Assembly (NCBI GenBank): GCA_030447245.1
Contig: JAUJPG010000025.1
Coordinates: forward strand, 24,399 to 88,398
Reading direction: 5' to 3'
Origin: Chloroflexota bacterium
GTDB lineage: Bacteria > Chloroflexota > UBA6077 > JACCZL01
Length of the DNA stretch: 64,000 nt
Translations under genes and position numbers: made by a program
Notes under the pieces: generated by a model
What the model saw: only the letters and a program-made list of their open reading frames with translations
The model's database searches: none
What the model was told of the DNA's origin: nothing
Shown here: one piece after another, positions 39,002 to 47,976 of the stretch
How positions within the stretch are numbered: position 1 is the stretch's first letter
Layout of the letters: each line of letters begins with the position of its first letter

Positions 39002-39330
39002 TCAGCGCGCGAGCCCAGGCTGTTCGCGCGCAAACGCCGGCACCACCGCGGCAGTCTTGACCGCCAGTCTCGCTTCAGCCTTGTCCGCGGACTCTCCAGG
39101 ATAACGGTACCTGACAGCATAGCGGTCCATCAGCACCACTTGACGGCGTTGCAGCTCGAAGCTCACGTGCACCTGAACGCACCGGTCCAGTAGCTCGATC
39201 AAGGTGTGCGTCCTCGGAACGCCGGCGCCGTGCTCCTGGGAAAAGTTTTCAGCTACTACTCCGCGGCCTGCTGGGCATGGAAGCAGGCCGCTCAGCAGTC
39301 TCACGCATACCCACCAGCGCGGCCGGGGGA
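39002..39330 (-). pseudogene. HEPN-domain protein relic
   Basis: The intact C-terminal frame contains PRTHTLIELLDRCVQVHVSF and VVLMDRYAVRYRYPGE, near the usual HEPN wording (RTHSLxxLL ... LDxYYxPTRYP). The preceding part is in another frame as ACFHAQQAAE followed by two stop codons and LKTF, where functional proteins read FHAQQAAEKALKAFL. So the gene has a frameshift and nonsense changes. HEPN proteins are often RNase toxins paired with MNT nucleotidyltransferases; no MNT gene is present here. Confidence 0.6.
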
Positions 39331-39361
39331 CGGAGCCTCTGAGGTGAACATGACCCGGCTA

Positions 39362-39393
39362 TTGACAACCGCGACCGCGGAGACCGATATTCT
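39362..39393 (+). promoter_or_regulatory. Candidate promoter of the second binding-protein gene
   Basis: TTGACA at 39362-39367 with GATATT at 39386-39391 (18-base spacer) or TATTCT at 39388-39393 (20 bases). It is 70-100 bases before the ATG, matching the position of the promoter of the paralogue at 9132. Confidence 0.5.
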
Positions 39394-39459
39394 AAGCAAG
39401 GCGCTGTGCAGCGCAGGGCAGATCGTGCCCGCGTGTCTCGCGGCGCATGCGAGGAGGCG

Positions 39460-40893
39460 ATGATGCCCAGCCCTACCGACTCCGGCGCTGAGCGGCCGGC
39501 AATCACGCGGCGGCGATTTCTGAACGCGGCCGTTGGCACGACCGGACTTCTCTTGTTGAGCGCGTGCGGCGGAGCCACCCAGGCCCCGAGCCCGACCGCG
39601 GCGCCGAAGGCTGACGCCAAGCCAGCCGAGGCCGCCAAGCCAGCCGAGGCCGCCAAGCCGGCCGCGACCGCGCCGGCCGCCAAGGTGGCTGGCGCGCTTC
39701 CCAGTCTGAAGGGCACCAGGCTGTCGGTACTGCAGTGGCAGAGCTTCATTCCCGACGCCGACACGCTGTTCAAGGACCAGATCGGCCAGTTCCAGAATGA
39801 GACCGGAGCCCAGGTAGAGATCGAGTTCACCCAGGCGAATGACCTTCAACCGAAGATCGCCGCCGCCATCCAGAGCGGCTCGGGTCCCGATGTCATCCAG
39901 ATGCAGTACAACTGGCCGCACATCTACCAGCAGTCGGTGGTCGACGTGTCGGACGTCGCCGAGGACGTCAAGCGGCAGACTGGCGACTTCTACCCGCAGC
40001 TCGAGTCAGCGAGCAAGGTCGACGGTAAGTACCTGGGCGTGCCGCACGACGCCGTGCCGAATGCGATGCACTGGCGCAAGTCGTGGTTCCAGGAAGCCGG
40101 CGCCAATGAGTTCCCGAAGACGTTCCAGGAGTTGTTCGAAGTCGGCAAAAAGCTCAAGGCCAACGGCCACCCGCTTGGTCAGGCGCTCGGCCAGAGCTTC
40201 GGCGACCCGCCCACCTGGGCGTAACCGCTACTCTGGGCGTACGGCGGTCAGGAGCTTGACCAGAGTGGCAAGGTCGTGATCAACTCGCCGCAGTCGATCG
40301 CCGCGGTTCAGGCGATGAAGGACGCCTGGAAAGACGCGTTCGACGAGACGGGCCTGGCCTGGGACGACACGTCGAACAACCGCGCTTTCCTGGCCGAGAC
40401 GGTCTCCGCGACGCTCAATGGGGCAAGCGCCTGGTGGGTCGCCCGCAAGGACAATGCGCCCTTCTTCGACGACATCGGGCTGGACCTGATCCCGGGCGGA
40501 CCGCAGGGCCAGTACCTGTTCGTCCTGAACAACACCTACGCGGTCATGCAGTACAGCAAGAACGTCGAGGCGGCGAAGGCGTTCGTCCGCTGGTCGATGT
40601 CCGACCCGATCTGGATGCCGTGGTTCGAGACCAGCGGCAGCTACTACGCTGGGGTCGGTCCCAAGCAGGACGACAACCCGCTCTGGGAAAAGTTCCCGCC
40701 GGTCACGCGCGTCTTCCGAGGTGCGGTGGCCAAGACCCGCACACCCGGTTTCGCGGGTCCGTACAGTCAGAAGGCCGGCCTCGCCCAGTCGAAGTACGTC
40801 ATCGTCAACATGTTCGCGAAGGCGGTGCAAGGTGAGTCGGCGGAAGCCGCGGTCGCCGGTGCCGAGGTGGAGCTGCGGGAGGTCTATGCCTAG
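39460..40893 (+). pseudogene. Tat-lipoprotein solute-binding protein with an in-frame stop
   Basis: A close paralogue of the protein at 9226-10665, about 477 residues: twin-arginine ITRRRFLNAAVGTTG, lipobox LLSAC, an Ala/Pro/Lys linker and the same core (AAIQSGSGPDVIQMQYNWPH, WWVARKDNAPFFDDIGLDL). In the middle, GDPPTWA is followed by TAA (40222-40224), then in the same frame PLLWAYGGQELDQ continues to the normal end. The paralogue has Tyr at that position (TYPLMW), so one change TAC to TAA explains the stop. GAGGAGG at 39451-39457 precedes tandem ATGs at 39460 and 39463. No transporter membrane genes are adjacent. Confidence 0.85.
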
Positions 40894-41047
40894 ACTCGTT
40901 GCCTCGCTGATGGATCGGCGCTGCTCCGGGATGTTGTCGCCCCGAGCAGCACGAAGGCTGCCTGATCGTCAGCATCCCGTCCACACCCGCGTTAGCACCA
41001 GCGTCCGCTCCCGATCGCCAGCGTGTCGCCAGAGATAGCAACCAGGG

Positions 41048-41124
41048 TGCAAGGGATCTTCGACGAGGTCGCCCGCGGCGCCAGGCTCCCGCCGGAGGTC
41101 ATCAACAAGATCCAGGGCGAGTAA
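41048..41124 (+). pseudogene. Short C-terminal fragment, binding-protein-like
   Basis: Frame VQGIFDEVARGARLPPEVIN then KIQGE and a stop. The motif resembles the last helices of carbohydrate ABC binding proteins (DEVARGxxLPPEVxxKI). It may be the tail of a lost gene. A strong hairpin overlaps its stop codon. Confidence 0.35.
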
Positions 41125-41173
41125 CGTCTCTTCCTCGGCCTCCCCCACTGGGAGACGCCGAGGAAGAGACGTT
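41123..41173. terminator. Long bidirectional hairpin terminator
   Basis: AACGTCTCTTCCTCGGC (41123-41139) and its exact complement (41157-41173) form a 17-bp stem. Within the loop CTCCC and GGGAG add five more pairs. It sits between a plus-strand fragment and the convergent minus-strand gene ending at 41191, so it can serve both. Confidence 0.7.
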
Positions 41174-41190
41174 GAGGGTGGCGGGCGTCG

Positions 41191-41928
41191 CTACAGCCGG
41201 TCGGCCAGCTTGCGGGCGAGCCACTCCAGCAGCTTGCCGTTCGGGCTCCTGTCCTCGGCCTTCTCGGTGAACAGGTCCTCTCGGCCGTACAGGTACATCA
41301 CCGCGACGTTGGCACCCCTGCGCATCACCACGCGGTAGTGCTGCCAGATCGTGTTGTACTCCCAGTACGCGCCGATGGCCTGCGTCTCCTCGGCGACGTT
41401 GAACGGCAGGAGCTTGTCGTTCAGCCCGCTTATTCGCGTCTCGCTTGATTTCTCCGGGAAGTCCTTGATCCCAGCCTGCTCCTTGAAGAGCGCCTTGGCC
41501 GCCTCGACGTCCCTGGCGACCCAGGCCCTGGTTTCGATCATGTTCGGTCCGAGCTTGCTCGCTGCGATGTCGAGGTCGCGCTCGAAGCGGCTCCGCGCCC
41601 AACGGCCGCGGCCGTCCTCGCCCTGCTCGGCGGCGAACTGGGTCGCCTCCTTGCCAGCATCCTCCAGGGTGAACACGATCGCGGTCGGATGGGCGACGGC
41701 GCTCAGCGCGTCTGCCGCCGGCGGGGCGGCCGGCGGGCCAGCCGGCTGGCTGGCCCGCTTCTGGATGCAGTCCCAGTCTTTGGCATTGGCCTCGTCGGCG
41801 CAGTCGATCGCCTGCGCCTGGACTGGGCCGGTCGACAGGGTTGGAGCGGTCGCCACGCCGATGGTGAGCAGGCTCAGCGCCGCCACTCGACGGGCCAGCG
41901 GCAAGCACGCATGGATCGACATCGTCAT
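41191..41928 (-). CDS. Exported protein of unknown function
   Basis: About 245 residues from ATG 41928 (GGAGAA eight bases upstream). A signal peptide is evident (ARRVAALSLLTIGVATAPTL, cleavage near VQAQA). The mature part starts IDCADEANAKDWDCIQKRA with a likely disulfide pair. Its later part (DLDIAASKLGPNMIETRAWV, ALFKEQAGIKDFPE, IWQHYRVVMRRGANVAVMYLYG) is soluble mixed alpha/beta and resembles secreted lipid- or cargo-binding proteins only vaguely. No family is recognised. It is followed by a strong hairpin at 41123-41173. Confidence 0.7.
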   Translation of the reverse strand: MTMSIHACLPLARRVAALSLLTIGVATAPTLSTGPVQAQAIDCADEANAKDWDCIQKRASQPAGPPAAPPAADALSAVAHPTAIVFTLEDAGKEATQFAAEQGEDGRGRWARSRFERDLDIAASKLGPNMIETRAWVARDVEAAKALFKEQAGIKDFPEKSSETRISGLNDKLLPFNVAEETQAIGAYWEYNTIWQHYRVVMRRGANVAVMYLYGREDLFTEKAEDRSPNGKLLEWLARKLADRL

Positions 41929-41992
41929 GAGAAGAAGTTCTCCTAATCTTGCCGCGTGGCTGGACCGGACAACGCCGGCGCGCCCCGAAGCA

Positions 41993-42115
41993 GCGCGGAG
42001 GCTATCAGTCGCCACCGGTGCGCGTCAAGCTCTGACGAGCTGTTCTCGCAGCGCCCGGTGGAGGACCTTGCCGGTCGCGGTGCGCGGTATTCGGGCTTCG
42101 TCGATGAACGAAATC
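41993..42115 (+). repeat. 123-bp direct repeat, copy 1 (acyl-CoA synthetase 3' end)
   Basis: About 93% identical (nine mismatches, no gaps) to 44079-44201. It corresponds to the last 30 codons of the acyl-CoA synthetase gene and 32 bases after its stop. Here it is detached from the rest of that gene, so it is a remnant of a second synthetase copy or a duplication product. Confidence 0.8.
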
Positions 42116-42358
42116 ACCCTCGACCCATACGATGTCTTCCAGGTCGTGGGCGTTCGCGAGCGAACGGTGCTGAGGGACGAGCCTCCAGAGTGGGGCAACG
42201 TTGATGATGACCCCGTCGTTCAGGTCCGGTCCGCGGAGCGGTGCGACGCTGGCCACCTTCTCGCGGAAGGCACGCAACTCCGCGACGAACGCCTCCTGCT
42301 CGGCAGTCGCGCGACGCTGGCCGACGCCCGGGGTCGGCCCAGCATCCTTCGCCACTGG
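42110..42358 (-). pseudogene. PglX/type IIG methyltransferase C-terminal relic
   Basis: Minus-strand frame with EAFVAELRAFREKVASVAPL and PDLNDGVIINVAPLWRLVPQHR resembles the C-terminal part of BREX PglX-like and Eco57I-type DNA methyltransferases (FRxxLxxVAPLWxPDLNDGVxIxxAPLWRL). The methyltransferase core and the end (YDWAHLAM) are missing. The frame runs into the detached acyl-CoA synthetase tail, so it marks a recombination junction. Confidence 0.5.
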
Positions 42359-42474
42359 TAGGCGTCGGTCTGCTCGGGTGATCCTGTCGCCAAGAGTAGG
42401 GCGCCCACCGAGCGTCGTCGCCGTGGGCCAGTGGTTAGCGCAGGCCGACCCGCGGCAGAGCTGCCGACGGAGAA

Positions 42475-42494
42475 GGCGGGCGCCCGGGCCCGCC
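42475..42494 (-). terminator. Hairpin downstream of the RES toxin gene
   Basis: GGCGGGC (42475-42481) and GCCCGCC (42488-42494) around a six-base loop, about 60 bases after the RES gene stop in its transcription direction. Confidence 0.35.
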
Positions 42495-42554
42495 GCTCGC
42501 CGAAACGAAGGTCGGTCAACCGAGCCTGGACGGTGCCTGACGGTCAGAGCGCGG

Positions 42555-43181
42555 TTAGAGCACGAGCCGGTACCCGAGGGCCTCGCTACAAGTTTCCAGG
42601 AAGGCCCGCAGCGTCTCGTCGGCGAGCGCCCGGTGGAAAGATGGTAGGCTTGGCAGCACCTCTTCGGCGCGCTCGAAGAGCGCAATGCACGGAGCGTTGC
42701 CGTCCATCGAAGAGCCGTACCAGAGGCCGGCCGCGGCCGGGTATGCCTCGTAGATCGCGCCGGACCAACGCCGTGCCACCGGCCGGGGTCCGCTGTTGAT
42801 CGCCGTCGAGGCGCCGGCGCGGGTCGGCCAGAGCTCGGTCAGGTCGAGCAGACGGACGTCCATTGCCAGCCTGAAGCCGACCAGCCACGGCTCGTCACGA
42901 CGGGCGTTGATCGTCCGTCCCGCCTGGAAGACCTCCGCCAGCGGCGTCCGGGGGTGGCTGGCCGCGTAAAGCATCCCGCGGTTCTGGACGTGTGGCGGCG
43001 GCTCGTGGTGGTCAAAGCGGGCGTTCGTCGGGCCGTAGTGGCGGAACCGATTCCAGGTGCCTGGGTGCGGGCCGCCGCGGAAGTACACACGGAAGAGAGC
43101 CGTCCCCACCGGAACGACCCTCCAGGCCGGTGGGACGCGCGCCAGCTCTCGGGCGCGCGGCGGCCGGGGCAGCTTAGGCAA
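42555..43181 (-). CDS. RES-domain toxin (NAD+ phosphorylase family)
   Basis: A 208-residue RES protein. Key features are GTALFRVYFR (Arg), RFRHYGPTNARFDHH, RGMLYAASHPRTPLAEVFQ (Tyr and Glu of the NAD+ pocket), and a conserved SGAIYEAYPAAAGLWYGSSMDGN before the end, where the Ser-rich SSMDGN loop is typical. Characterised RES toxins (MbcT, ParT, Res) degrade NAD+ or ADP-ribosylate enzymes. The TTG start at 43181 overlaps the upstream antitoxin-type gene by eight bases. Order antitoxin-toxin is as expected. Confidence 0.88.
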   Translation of the reverse strand: MPKLPRPPRARELARVPPAWRVVPVGTALFRVYFRGGPHPGTWNRFRHYGPTNARFDHHEPPPHVQNRGMLYAASHPRTPLAEVFQAGRTINARRDEPWLVGFRLAMDVRLLDLTELWPTRAGASTAINSGPRPVARRWSGAIYEAYPAAAGLWYGSSMDGNAPCIALFERAEEVLPSLPSFHRALADETLRAFLETCSEALGYRLVL

Positions 43182-43776
43182 CCCCGCGCAGCTCCTCCGC
43201 CAGGGCTACAACGGTCCGCGGATCACCCCCGGCCAGCAGCCAGGCACGCGGCGCCACCGGCCATCCCTCTGCGTCCTCCAGGTCCACGTGCGGCAGGGTG
43301 AACCAGCGCGCCACCTCGACCGGGTGCGCCCCCGCCCAGTGCGGGGCCACCCGGTGCAAGCCCGGGACCAGCGCGCGGCCGACGTCGTCGAGCTGGAACA
43401 GCGGGATCCGCCAGGCCTTGCCATCCTTGATGCCGTACAGCGTCTGCCGCGCCAGCCGCTGGCGGACGCGGCTCGCGTCGACCCCGAGGCGGACTGCCAG
43501 CTCGGCGACCGTCAGGGCGGTCGCCAGCAGTGCCGCGTAGTCGGCCGCCGTCAGTGCCAGCGGCGAGGCGGCGCCGCGGTCTCGGGGCGCCAGCTCGGCC
43601 GGATCGACCCCCGCCTCTTCCAGGAAGCGGAGCTCGTCTTCGGCCAGCTCGCGACGCGCGTCCGTCGGCGGGCGGGCCGGAAGCGCCCGCTCGACCGCCT
43701 CCATGACAAGGCGCTGGAAGTCGGCCGGCTCGACGCTCAGGCCAGCCCGCCGGAATGGGGCGACATCGAGGCCCAC
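43174..43776 (-). CDS. Antitoxin partner of the RES toxin, HTH protein
   Basis: About 200 residues from GTG 43776, which follows GGGAGGAG by five bases; ATG 43800 has no such site. The middle part ALTVAELAVRLGVDASRVRQRLARQ is an excisionase/MerR-like helix-turn-helix, followed by TLYGIKDGKAWRIPLFQLDD, a DNA-wing type segment. The C-terminal region (LVPGLHRVAPHWAGAHPVEVARWF, then AEGWPVAPRAWLLAGGDP) is found in partners of RES toxins and probably contacts the toxin. It is likely an autorepressor as well as antitoxin. Confidence 0.8.
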   Translation of the reverse strand: MGLDVAPFRRAGLSVEPADFQRLVMEAVERALPARPPTDARRELAEDELRFLEEAGVDPAELAPRDRGAASPLALTAADYAALLATALTVAELAVRLGVDASRVRQRLARQTLYGIKDGKAWRIPLFQLDDVGRALVPGLHRVAPHWAGAHPVEVARWFTLPHVDLEDAEGWPVAPRAWLLAGGDPRTVVALAEELRGVA

Positions 43777-44078
43777 GTCCGCTCCTCCCGCCCAGAGCAT
43801 ATCACGAATGATCCTACCGTGACCCTCCGCGAGCCACGGGGTAGGAGCCGCGCTGCGTCAATGCATCCCAGAGCTCGGCCGAGTGACTCGCCGTGCTGCC
43901 CCAGCGTGGCGAGCGCCACCGCGCCAAAGGCGTCGCGGACGAGGCACTACTGGACGCTTCGGGCCCCGGACTGCGTCGCCTGCGCCGTCCAGAAAGTCCG
44001 CAAGGTACCTCAGGCGCTCCCTCGACTCGAACACGGCTCGGGGATCATGGCAACTATCGGGAGGAGGGCTAGCGGGCG

Positions 44079-44201
44079 GCGCGGAGGCTGCCAGCCGCCA
44101 TCGGCGCGCGTCAAGGTCTGACGAGCTGTTCTCGCAGCGCCCGGTGGAGGACCTTGCCGGTCGCGGTGCGTGGCATCCGGGCTTCGTCGATGAACGAAAT
44201 C
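44079..44201 (+). repeat. 123-bp direct repeat, copy 2 (in place)
   Basis: Covers the 3' end of the intact acyl-CoA synthetase gene and 32 bases beyond its stop; about 93% identical to 41993-42115. The two copies lie 2.1 kb apart in the same orientation and enclose the PglX relic and the RES pair. The 300 bases between the antitoxin gene and this repeat hold no recognisable gene. Confidence 0.8.
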
Positions 44202-45667
44202 GAGCGCGGGCGTTTGTAGCCGGCGGTCCGATTTCTGCACCAATCGGCGATCTCTGCTTCTGTTGCCGTGCGGCCCGGATGCAACACGATCACCGCGTGG
44301 ACCCGTTCGCCCCAGGTGTCGTCCGGCAGGCCGATGACCGCCACGTCCTTGACCGCGGGATGGGCGCTGAGCAGGCTCTCGAGCTCGGACGGATAGACGT
44401 TCTCGCCACCGCTGATGATCATGTTGCTCTTGCGATCGGCGAGGAAGTAGTAGCCATCCTCGTCGCGGCGCGCCATGTCGCCCACCGTGCACCAGTCGCC
44501 GCGAAACGCCTCGGCCGTCTTCTCGGGGTCCTTCCAGTAACCGTCGAAGGCGTAGGGCGTGCGCGAGAACAGCTCGCCCACCTCCCCGTCCGGTACCTCG
44601 CGGCCAGCGGCGTCCAGCAGCTTGATTGCGCCCGAGCCCGTCCATTCGCGGCCGACCGAGCCGAGCTTCGTGAGCTGCTCGTCGGGACGCAGCAGTGTGA
44701 CCCAACCGGCCTCGGTCGAGCCGTACAGCTCGAACAGCTCCGAGTTGGCGAAGTGCTCCATGATCGCGAGCTTGGTTTCGCGGCGCGCGGGCGCGGAGGA
44801 GATCAGCAGCTTGCTCACGCTGCTGACGTCGTACCGCCGCTTGGTGGCCTCCGGCAGTCCGAGCGTCATGATGTAGTGTGTCGGCACGAGCGAGGTGAAG
44901 GTGATCCTCTCGCCGGCCAGCGTGCGCAGCAGGTGTTCCGGATCGAAGCTCTTGCGGTCGTCCACCACGCAGGTCGCGCCGCGATAGGTGAAGCTGAATG
45001 AGAAGTACAGCGAGTTTGCGTGGCACATCGGCATGACCAGCAGCGCGGTGTCGTCGCGCGTGAAGCCCATGTCGAGTGCGGTGATCAAGGAGATGAGCGC
45101 GCTGCCGGCGTGGCCGCGGATGGCCCCTTTGGGCGCGCCGGTGGTGCCCGAGGTGTACATCAGGGCCCAGGTCTCGTCGGGTCGGACCACGACCTCAGGA
45201 TCCAGGGCGGACCCTTGCTCGATGATCGACTCGTAGGACGTCCAGCCCGCTGGTGCGTGACTCGCGCCGAAGTGGATGAAGCGCTGGCGGGGAATGTCAA
45301 GCTGGTCGCGGACAGGCTCCAGCCGTTCGACCAGGTCGTCCTGGACCATGAAGGCCCTCGCCTCGCAGTGCTGTGCGATGTACTGGATCTCGGGGCCGAC
45401 GAGGCGGAAGTTGATCGGCACCGCCACCAGCCCCCCGCGCGCGAGTGCGACGTAGATCTCCAGCCACTCGACGCAGTTGTACGCCAGTACCGCGACCCGG
45501 TCGCCTTGCCGCAAGCCGAGCCCGTGGAAGGCGTTGGCGAGGCGGTTCGCGCGCTCGTGCCACTGCCGAAAACTGAGCGCACGCCGCGAGTCCCGCGCGC
45601 CGACCTTCTCTGCTTGCAGCCGCGCCTGGGCCGCTACGACGTCGGCTACGGTGAGAAGCCGATTCAT
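44111..45667 (-). CDS. Acyl-CoA synthetase (AMP-binding, ANL superfamily)
   Basis: A 518-residue adenylating enzyme. The phosphate-binding loop is YTSGTTGAPKGAI near residue 165, the aromatic/acyl pocket motif is ELYGSTEAGW, the hinge region is GDWCTVGDMARRDEDGYY, and the catalytic Lys lies in RTATGKVLHRALR near the end. It converts a carboxylic acid, ATP and CoA to acyl-CoA. ATG 45667 follows AGGGGG with six-base spacing. It is divergent from a TPP-dependent enzyme gene 470 bases away. Chain length of the substrate is unknown. A detached copy of its 3' end is at 41993. Confidence 0.92.
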   Translation of the reverse strand: MNRLLTVADVVAAQARLQAEKVGARDSRRALSFRQWHERANRLANAFHGLGLRQGDRVAVLAYNCVEWLEIYVALARGGLVAVPINFRLVGPEIQYIAQHCEARAFMVQDDLVERLEPVRDQLDIPRQRFIHFGASHAPAGWTSYESIIEQGSALDPEVVVRPDETWALMYTSGTTGAPKGAIRGHAGSALISLITALDMGFTRDDTALLVMPMCHANSLYFSFSFTYRGATCVVDDRKSFDPEHLLRTLAGERITFTSLVPTHYIMTLGLPEATKRRYDVSSVSKLLISSAPARRETKLAIMEHFANSELFELYGSTEAGWVTLLRPDEQLTKLGSVGREWTGSGAIKLLDAAGREVPDGEVGELFSRTPYAFDGYWKDPEKTAEAFRGDWCTVGDMARRDEDGYYFLADRKSNMIISGGENVYPSELESLLSAHPAVKDVAVIGLPDDTWGERVHAVIVLHPGRTATEAEIADWCRNRTAGYKRPRSISFIDEARMPRTATGKVLHRALREQLVRP

Positions 45668-46134
45668 CGACAACCCCCTGGCAGCTCGCGCGCTGGATAC
45701 ATCGCGAGGCTACGCGGCTCCCAGGGGTCTACCCCGCGCGTGGCATGGAGCGCGCATCCGCCGCCCCTGGAGAATGCGTCAAGCTCTCGGGTCACGAATG
45801 GCATCGTAGCACGGGCCGCTCACTCGATCGTTTCGGCGCCGGCGCGGCCCGACGTGATGCCCAGGGTGGAGCGTGGGCCGCTGCCTGGAACCCGCACCCA
45901 GGACCCCCGGGCGCTGCTACACGGCCCCTGCTACACTTGGCATGGCCACCCCGGATGCCCCATCTTGCCGCTGCTCGCAAGCTGCGCGCCTGACCGCCAA
46001 GTCGAAGCCTCGCGGGCGCCGATCGACGGTCCGAGCCCAGAGTGTGTTGGCCTCATCACCCATGTCGCCGGGGCCTGCGTCGAGATCGCTGACCTCTTCG
46101 CCCGGCTGGGCGGGCGGAAGGCTGGAGGATTGTT
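45668..46134. other. Divergent intergenic region, 467 bases
   Basis: Between the acyl-CoA synthetase and the TPP-enzyme gene. No conserved coding sequence is seen. GGAGG at 46124-46128 serves the downstream start. Promoters could not be identified with confidence. Confidence 0.4.
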
Positions 46135-47877
46135 ATGACGGCCGTGAACTCTCCCGACGGCGCCCAGACCCTGGCCGCGCTGATTGCCGATCTTCTCGAA
46201 GCTCGCGGGGTCGACCGCGTGTTCGGCCTGCAGGGCGGGCACATCCAGCCGATCTGGGACCACGTCGCCCAGCGCGGGCTGCGTATCGTCGACGTGCGCG
46301 ATGAGGGCGCTGCCGTGCACATGGCCCAGGCGCACGCCGAGCTGACCGGCGGCTTCGGGGTGGCGATGGCCACGGCGGGCCCGGGGGTGACCAACACGGT
46401 GACGGCGATCGCCAACGCCCACATCGCCCGCACCCCGCTGCTCCTGATCGGCGGCTGCCCGCCGCGCCCCCAGGTGAACATGGGGCCGCTGCAAGACATC
46501 CCGCACGTCGAGATCCTGCGTCCGATCACACGCCAGGCGCGCACCGTGCGCGTGGCCGAGCAGGGCCTGTGCGAGCTGGACGAGGCGATCGCGCGCGCCA
46601 TGGGAGACGGCGGTGAGCCGGGCCCGGTCTACCTGGAGTTCCCGACCGAAGTCCTGCGTGAGACGGTGCCGCCCGCCTTGGTGCTCGAGGAGCATCTGCG
46701 GCCGAAGCCACCGCGCCTGCTTGCGCCCGACCCGGCCGGCGTGCTGGCGGCCGTTGAGCTGCTCTGGACCGCGCAGCGGCCGCTGGTGATCACTGGCCGC
46801 GGCGCACGCGGCGCGGGCCAGGAGCTGGTCCGCCTGCTGGACCGGCTGGGCGCGGTCTATCTGGACACTCAGGAGAGCCGCGGTCTCATTCCGGACGATC
46901 ACCCGTCGGTCGTCGGTGCGATGCGCGGAGCGGTCATGCAGCAGGCCGATCTTGTCCTCGTCATCGGACGCAAGCTCGATTACCAGCTCGGCTACGGCTC
47001 GCCTGCCGTGTTCCCGCGGGCCACGTTCCTACGCATATCGGACAACGCGCTCGAGCTGATCGACAATCGCCGCGGAGCGGTGGAGCTGCTGGCGACGCCG
47101 GCGCAGGCCCTCACGGCGATCCTCGAAGCGGGTGGAGGTCGCGCGGCCGCCGCCGATGTCGACTGGGCCAGGAGCATGCGCCAGCAGCACGTGGCGCGCG
47201 TCGCCCGATACGCGGCCGGCATGGCGAATGCGCCGTCTGGGCGCGACGGGCGGATGCACCCGAACCGGATCTTCGCCGCCCTCGAGCAGGTGTTGAAGCC
47301 GGATGCGATCCGCATCGCCGACGGCGGCGACATCCTGAGCTTCGCCCGGGTTGCTTTTGGGGGCGGCACCTATCTTGATTCCGGTGCCGTGGGTTGCCTC
47401 GGCGTGGGTGTCCCGTTCGCGATCGCGGCGGCTCTGGCGTTTCCGAATCGGCAAGTCGTCTCGGTCAACGGCGACGGCGCCTTCGGCATCAACGCCATGG
47501 AGGTCGACACCGCGATTCGCCACGGCGCCAGAGCGGTGTTCGTTATCTCCAACAACGCGGCCTGGAACATCGAGCGCTACGACCAGGAAGTGAACTACGG
47601 CGGGCGCGTGGTCGGGACCGAATTGCGCTGGTCCGAGTACGCCGCCATCGCGCGGGGGCTCGGCGCCCACGGCGAGCGAGTCGAAAATCCGGAGGATCTG
47701 CCGGCCGCCCTCGAGCGCGCCTTCGCCAACGCGCCGGCCCTAGTCGACGTCCTGGTGAGCCGCGACGCCGTCTCGTCGGACGCCAACAAGGGGCTGGGCT
47801 TCGTGCCGGAGTATCAGCCGCTGACTGCCTGGGACGAGGCCGAGCGCGCCCGCCGCGGCCTGCCGGTGCAGGTCTGA
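46135..47877 (+). CDS. Thiamine pyrophosphate-dependent enzyme (acetolactate synthase-like)
   Basis: A 580-residue ThDP enzyme with three domains. The N-terminal Pyr domain has the catalytic Glu in [20 protein letters not shown], the middle domain has [14 protein letters not shown], and the C-terminal PP domain has the ThDP/Mg motif [16 protein letters not shown] ... NNAAWN. Sequence after position 400 ([21 protein letters not shown]) departs from true acetolactate synthases and resembles 2-hydroxyacyl-CoA lyase, oxalyl-CoA decarboxylase or benzaldehyde lyase-type members. The neighbouring acyl-CoA synthetase favours a CoA-thioester substrate. There is no regulatory subunit gene, arguing against an IlvB role. 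Confidence 0.85.
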   Translation: MTAVNSPDGAQTLAALIADLLEARGVDRVFGLQGGHIQPIWDHVAQRGLRIVDVRDEGAAVHMAQAHAELTGGFGVAMATAGPGVTNTVTAIANAHIARTPLLLIGGCPPRPQVNMGPLQDIPHVEILRPITRQARTVRVAEQGLCELDEAIARAMGDGGEPGPVYLEFPTEVLRETVPPALVLEEHLRPKPPRLLAPDPAGVLAAVELLWTAQRPLVITGRGARGAGQELVRLLDRLGAVYLDTQESRGLIPDDHPSVVGAMRGAVMQQADLVLVIGRKLDYQLGYGSPAVFPRATFLRISDNALELIDNRRGAVELLATPAQALTAILEAGGGRAAAADVDWARSMRQQHVARVARYAAGMANAPSGRDGRMHPNRIFAALEQVLKPDAIRIADGGDILSFARVAFGGGTYLDSGAVGCLGVGVPFAIAAALAFPNRQVVSVNGDGAFGINAMEVDTAIRHGARAVFVISNNAAWNIERYDQEVNYGGRVVGTELRWSEYAAIARGLGAHGERVENPEDLPAALERAFANAPALVDVLVSRDAVSSDANKGLGFVPEYQPLTAWDEAERARRGLPVQV

Positions 47878-47976
47878 TCCGAGGTCGCCTCCACCGGTCG
47901 CGTCGGCCCCCGGGTCGACCACCCTGGTCGACACCGCGGCCAGATCCCGCTCCTGTTCAGACGCGGGCGCACGAGC

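Noticed and set aside
40222..40224. TAA as a recoded sense codon
   Set aside because: TAA ends many other genes here and no recoding machinery or signal is seen. A point mutation or sequencing error is simpler.
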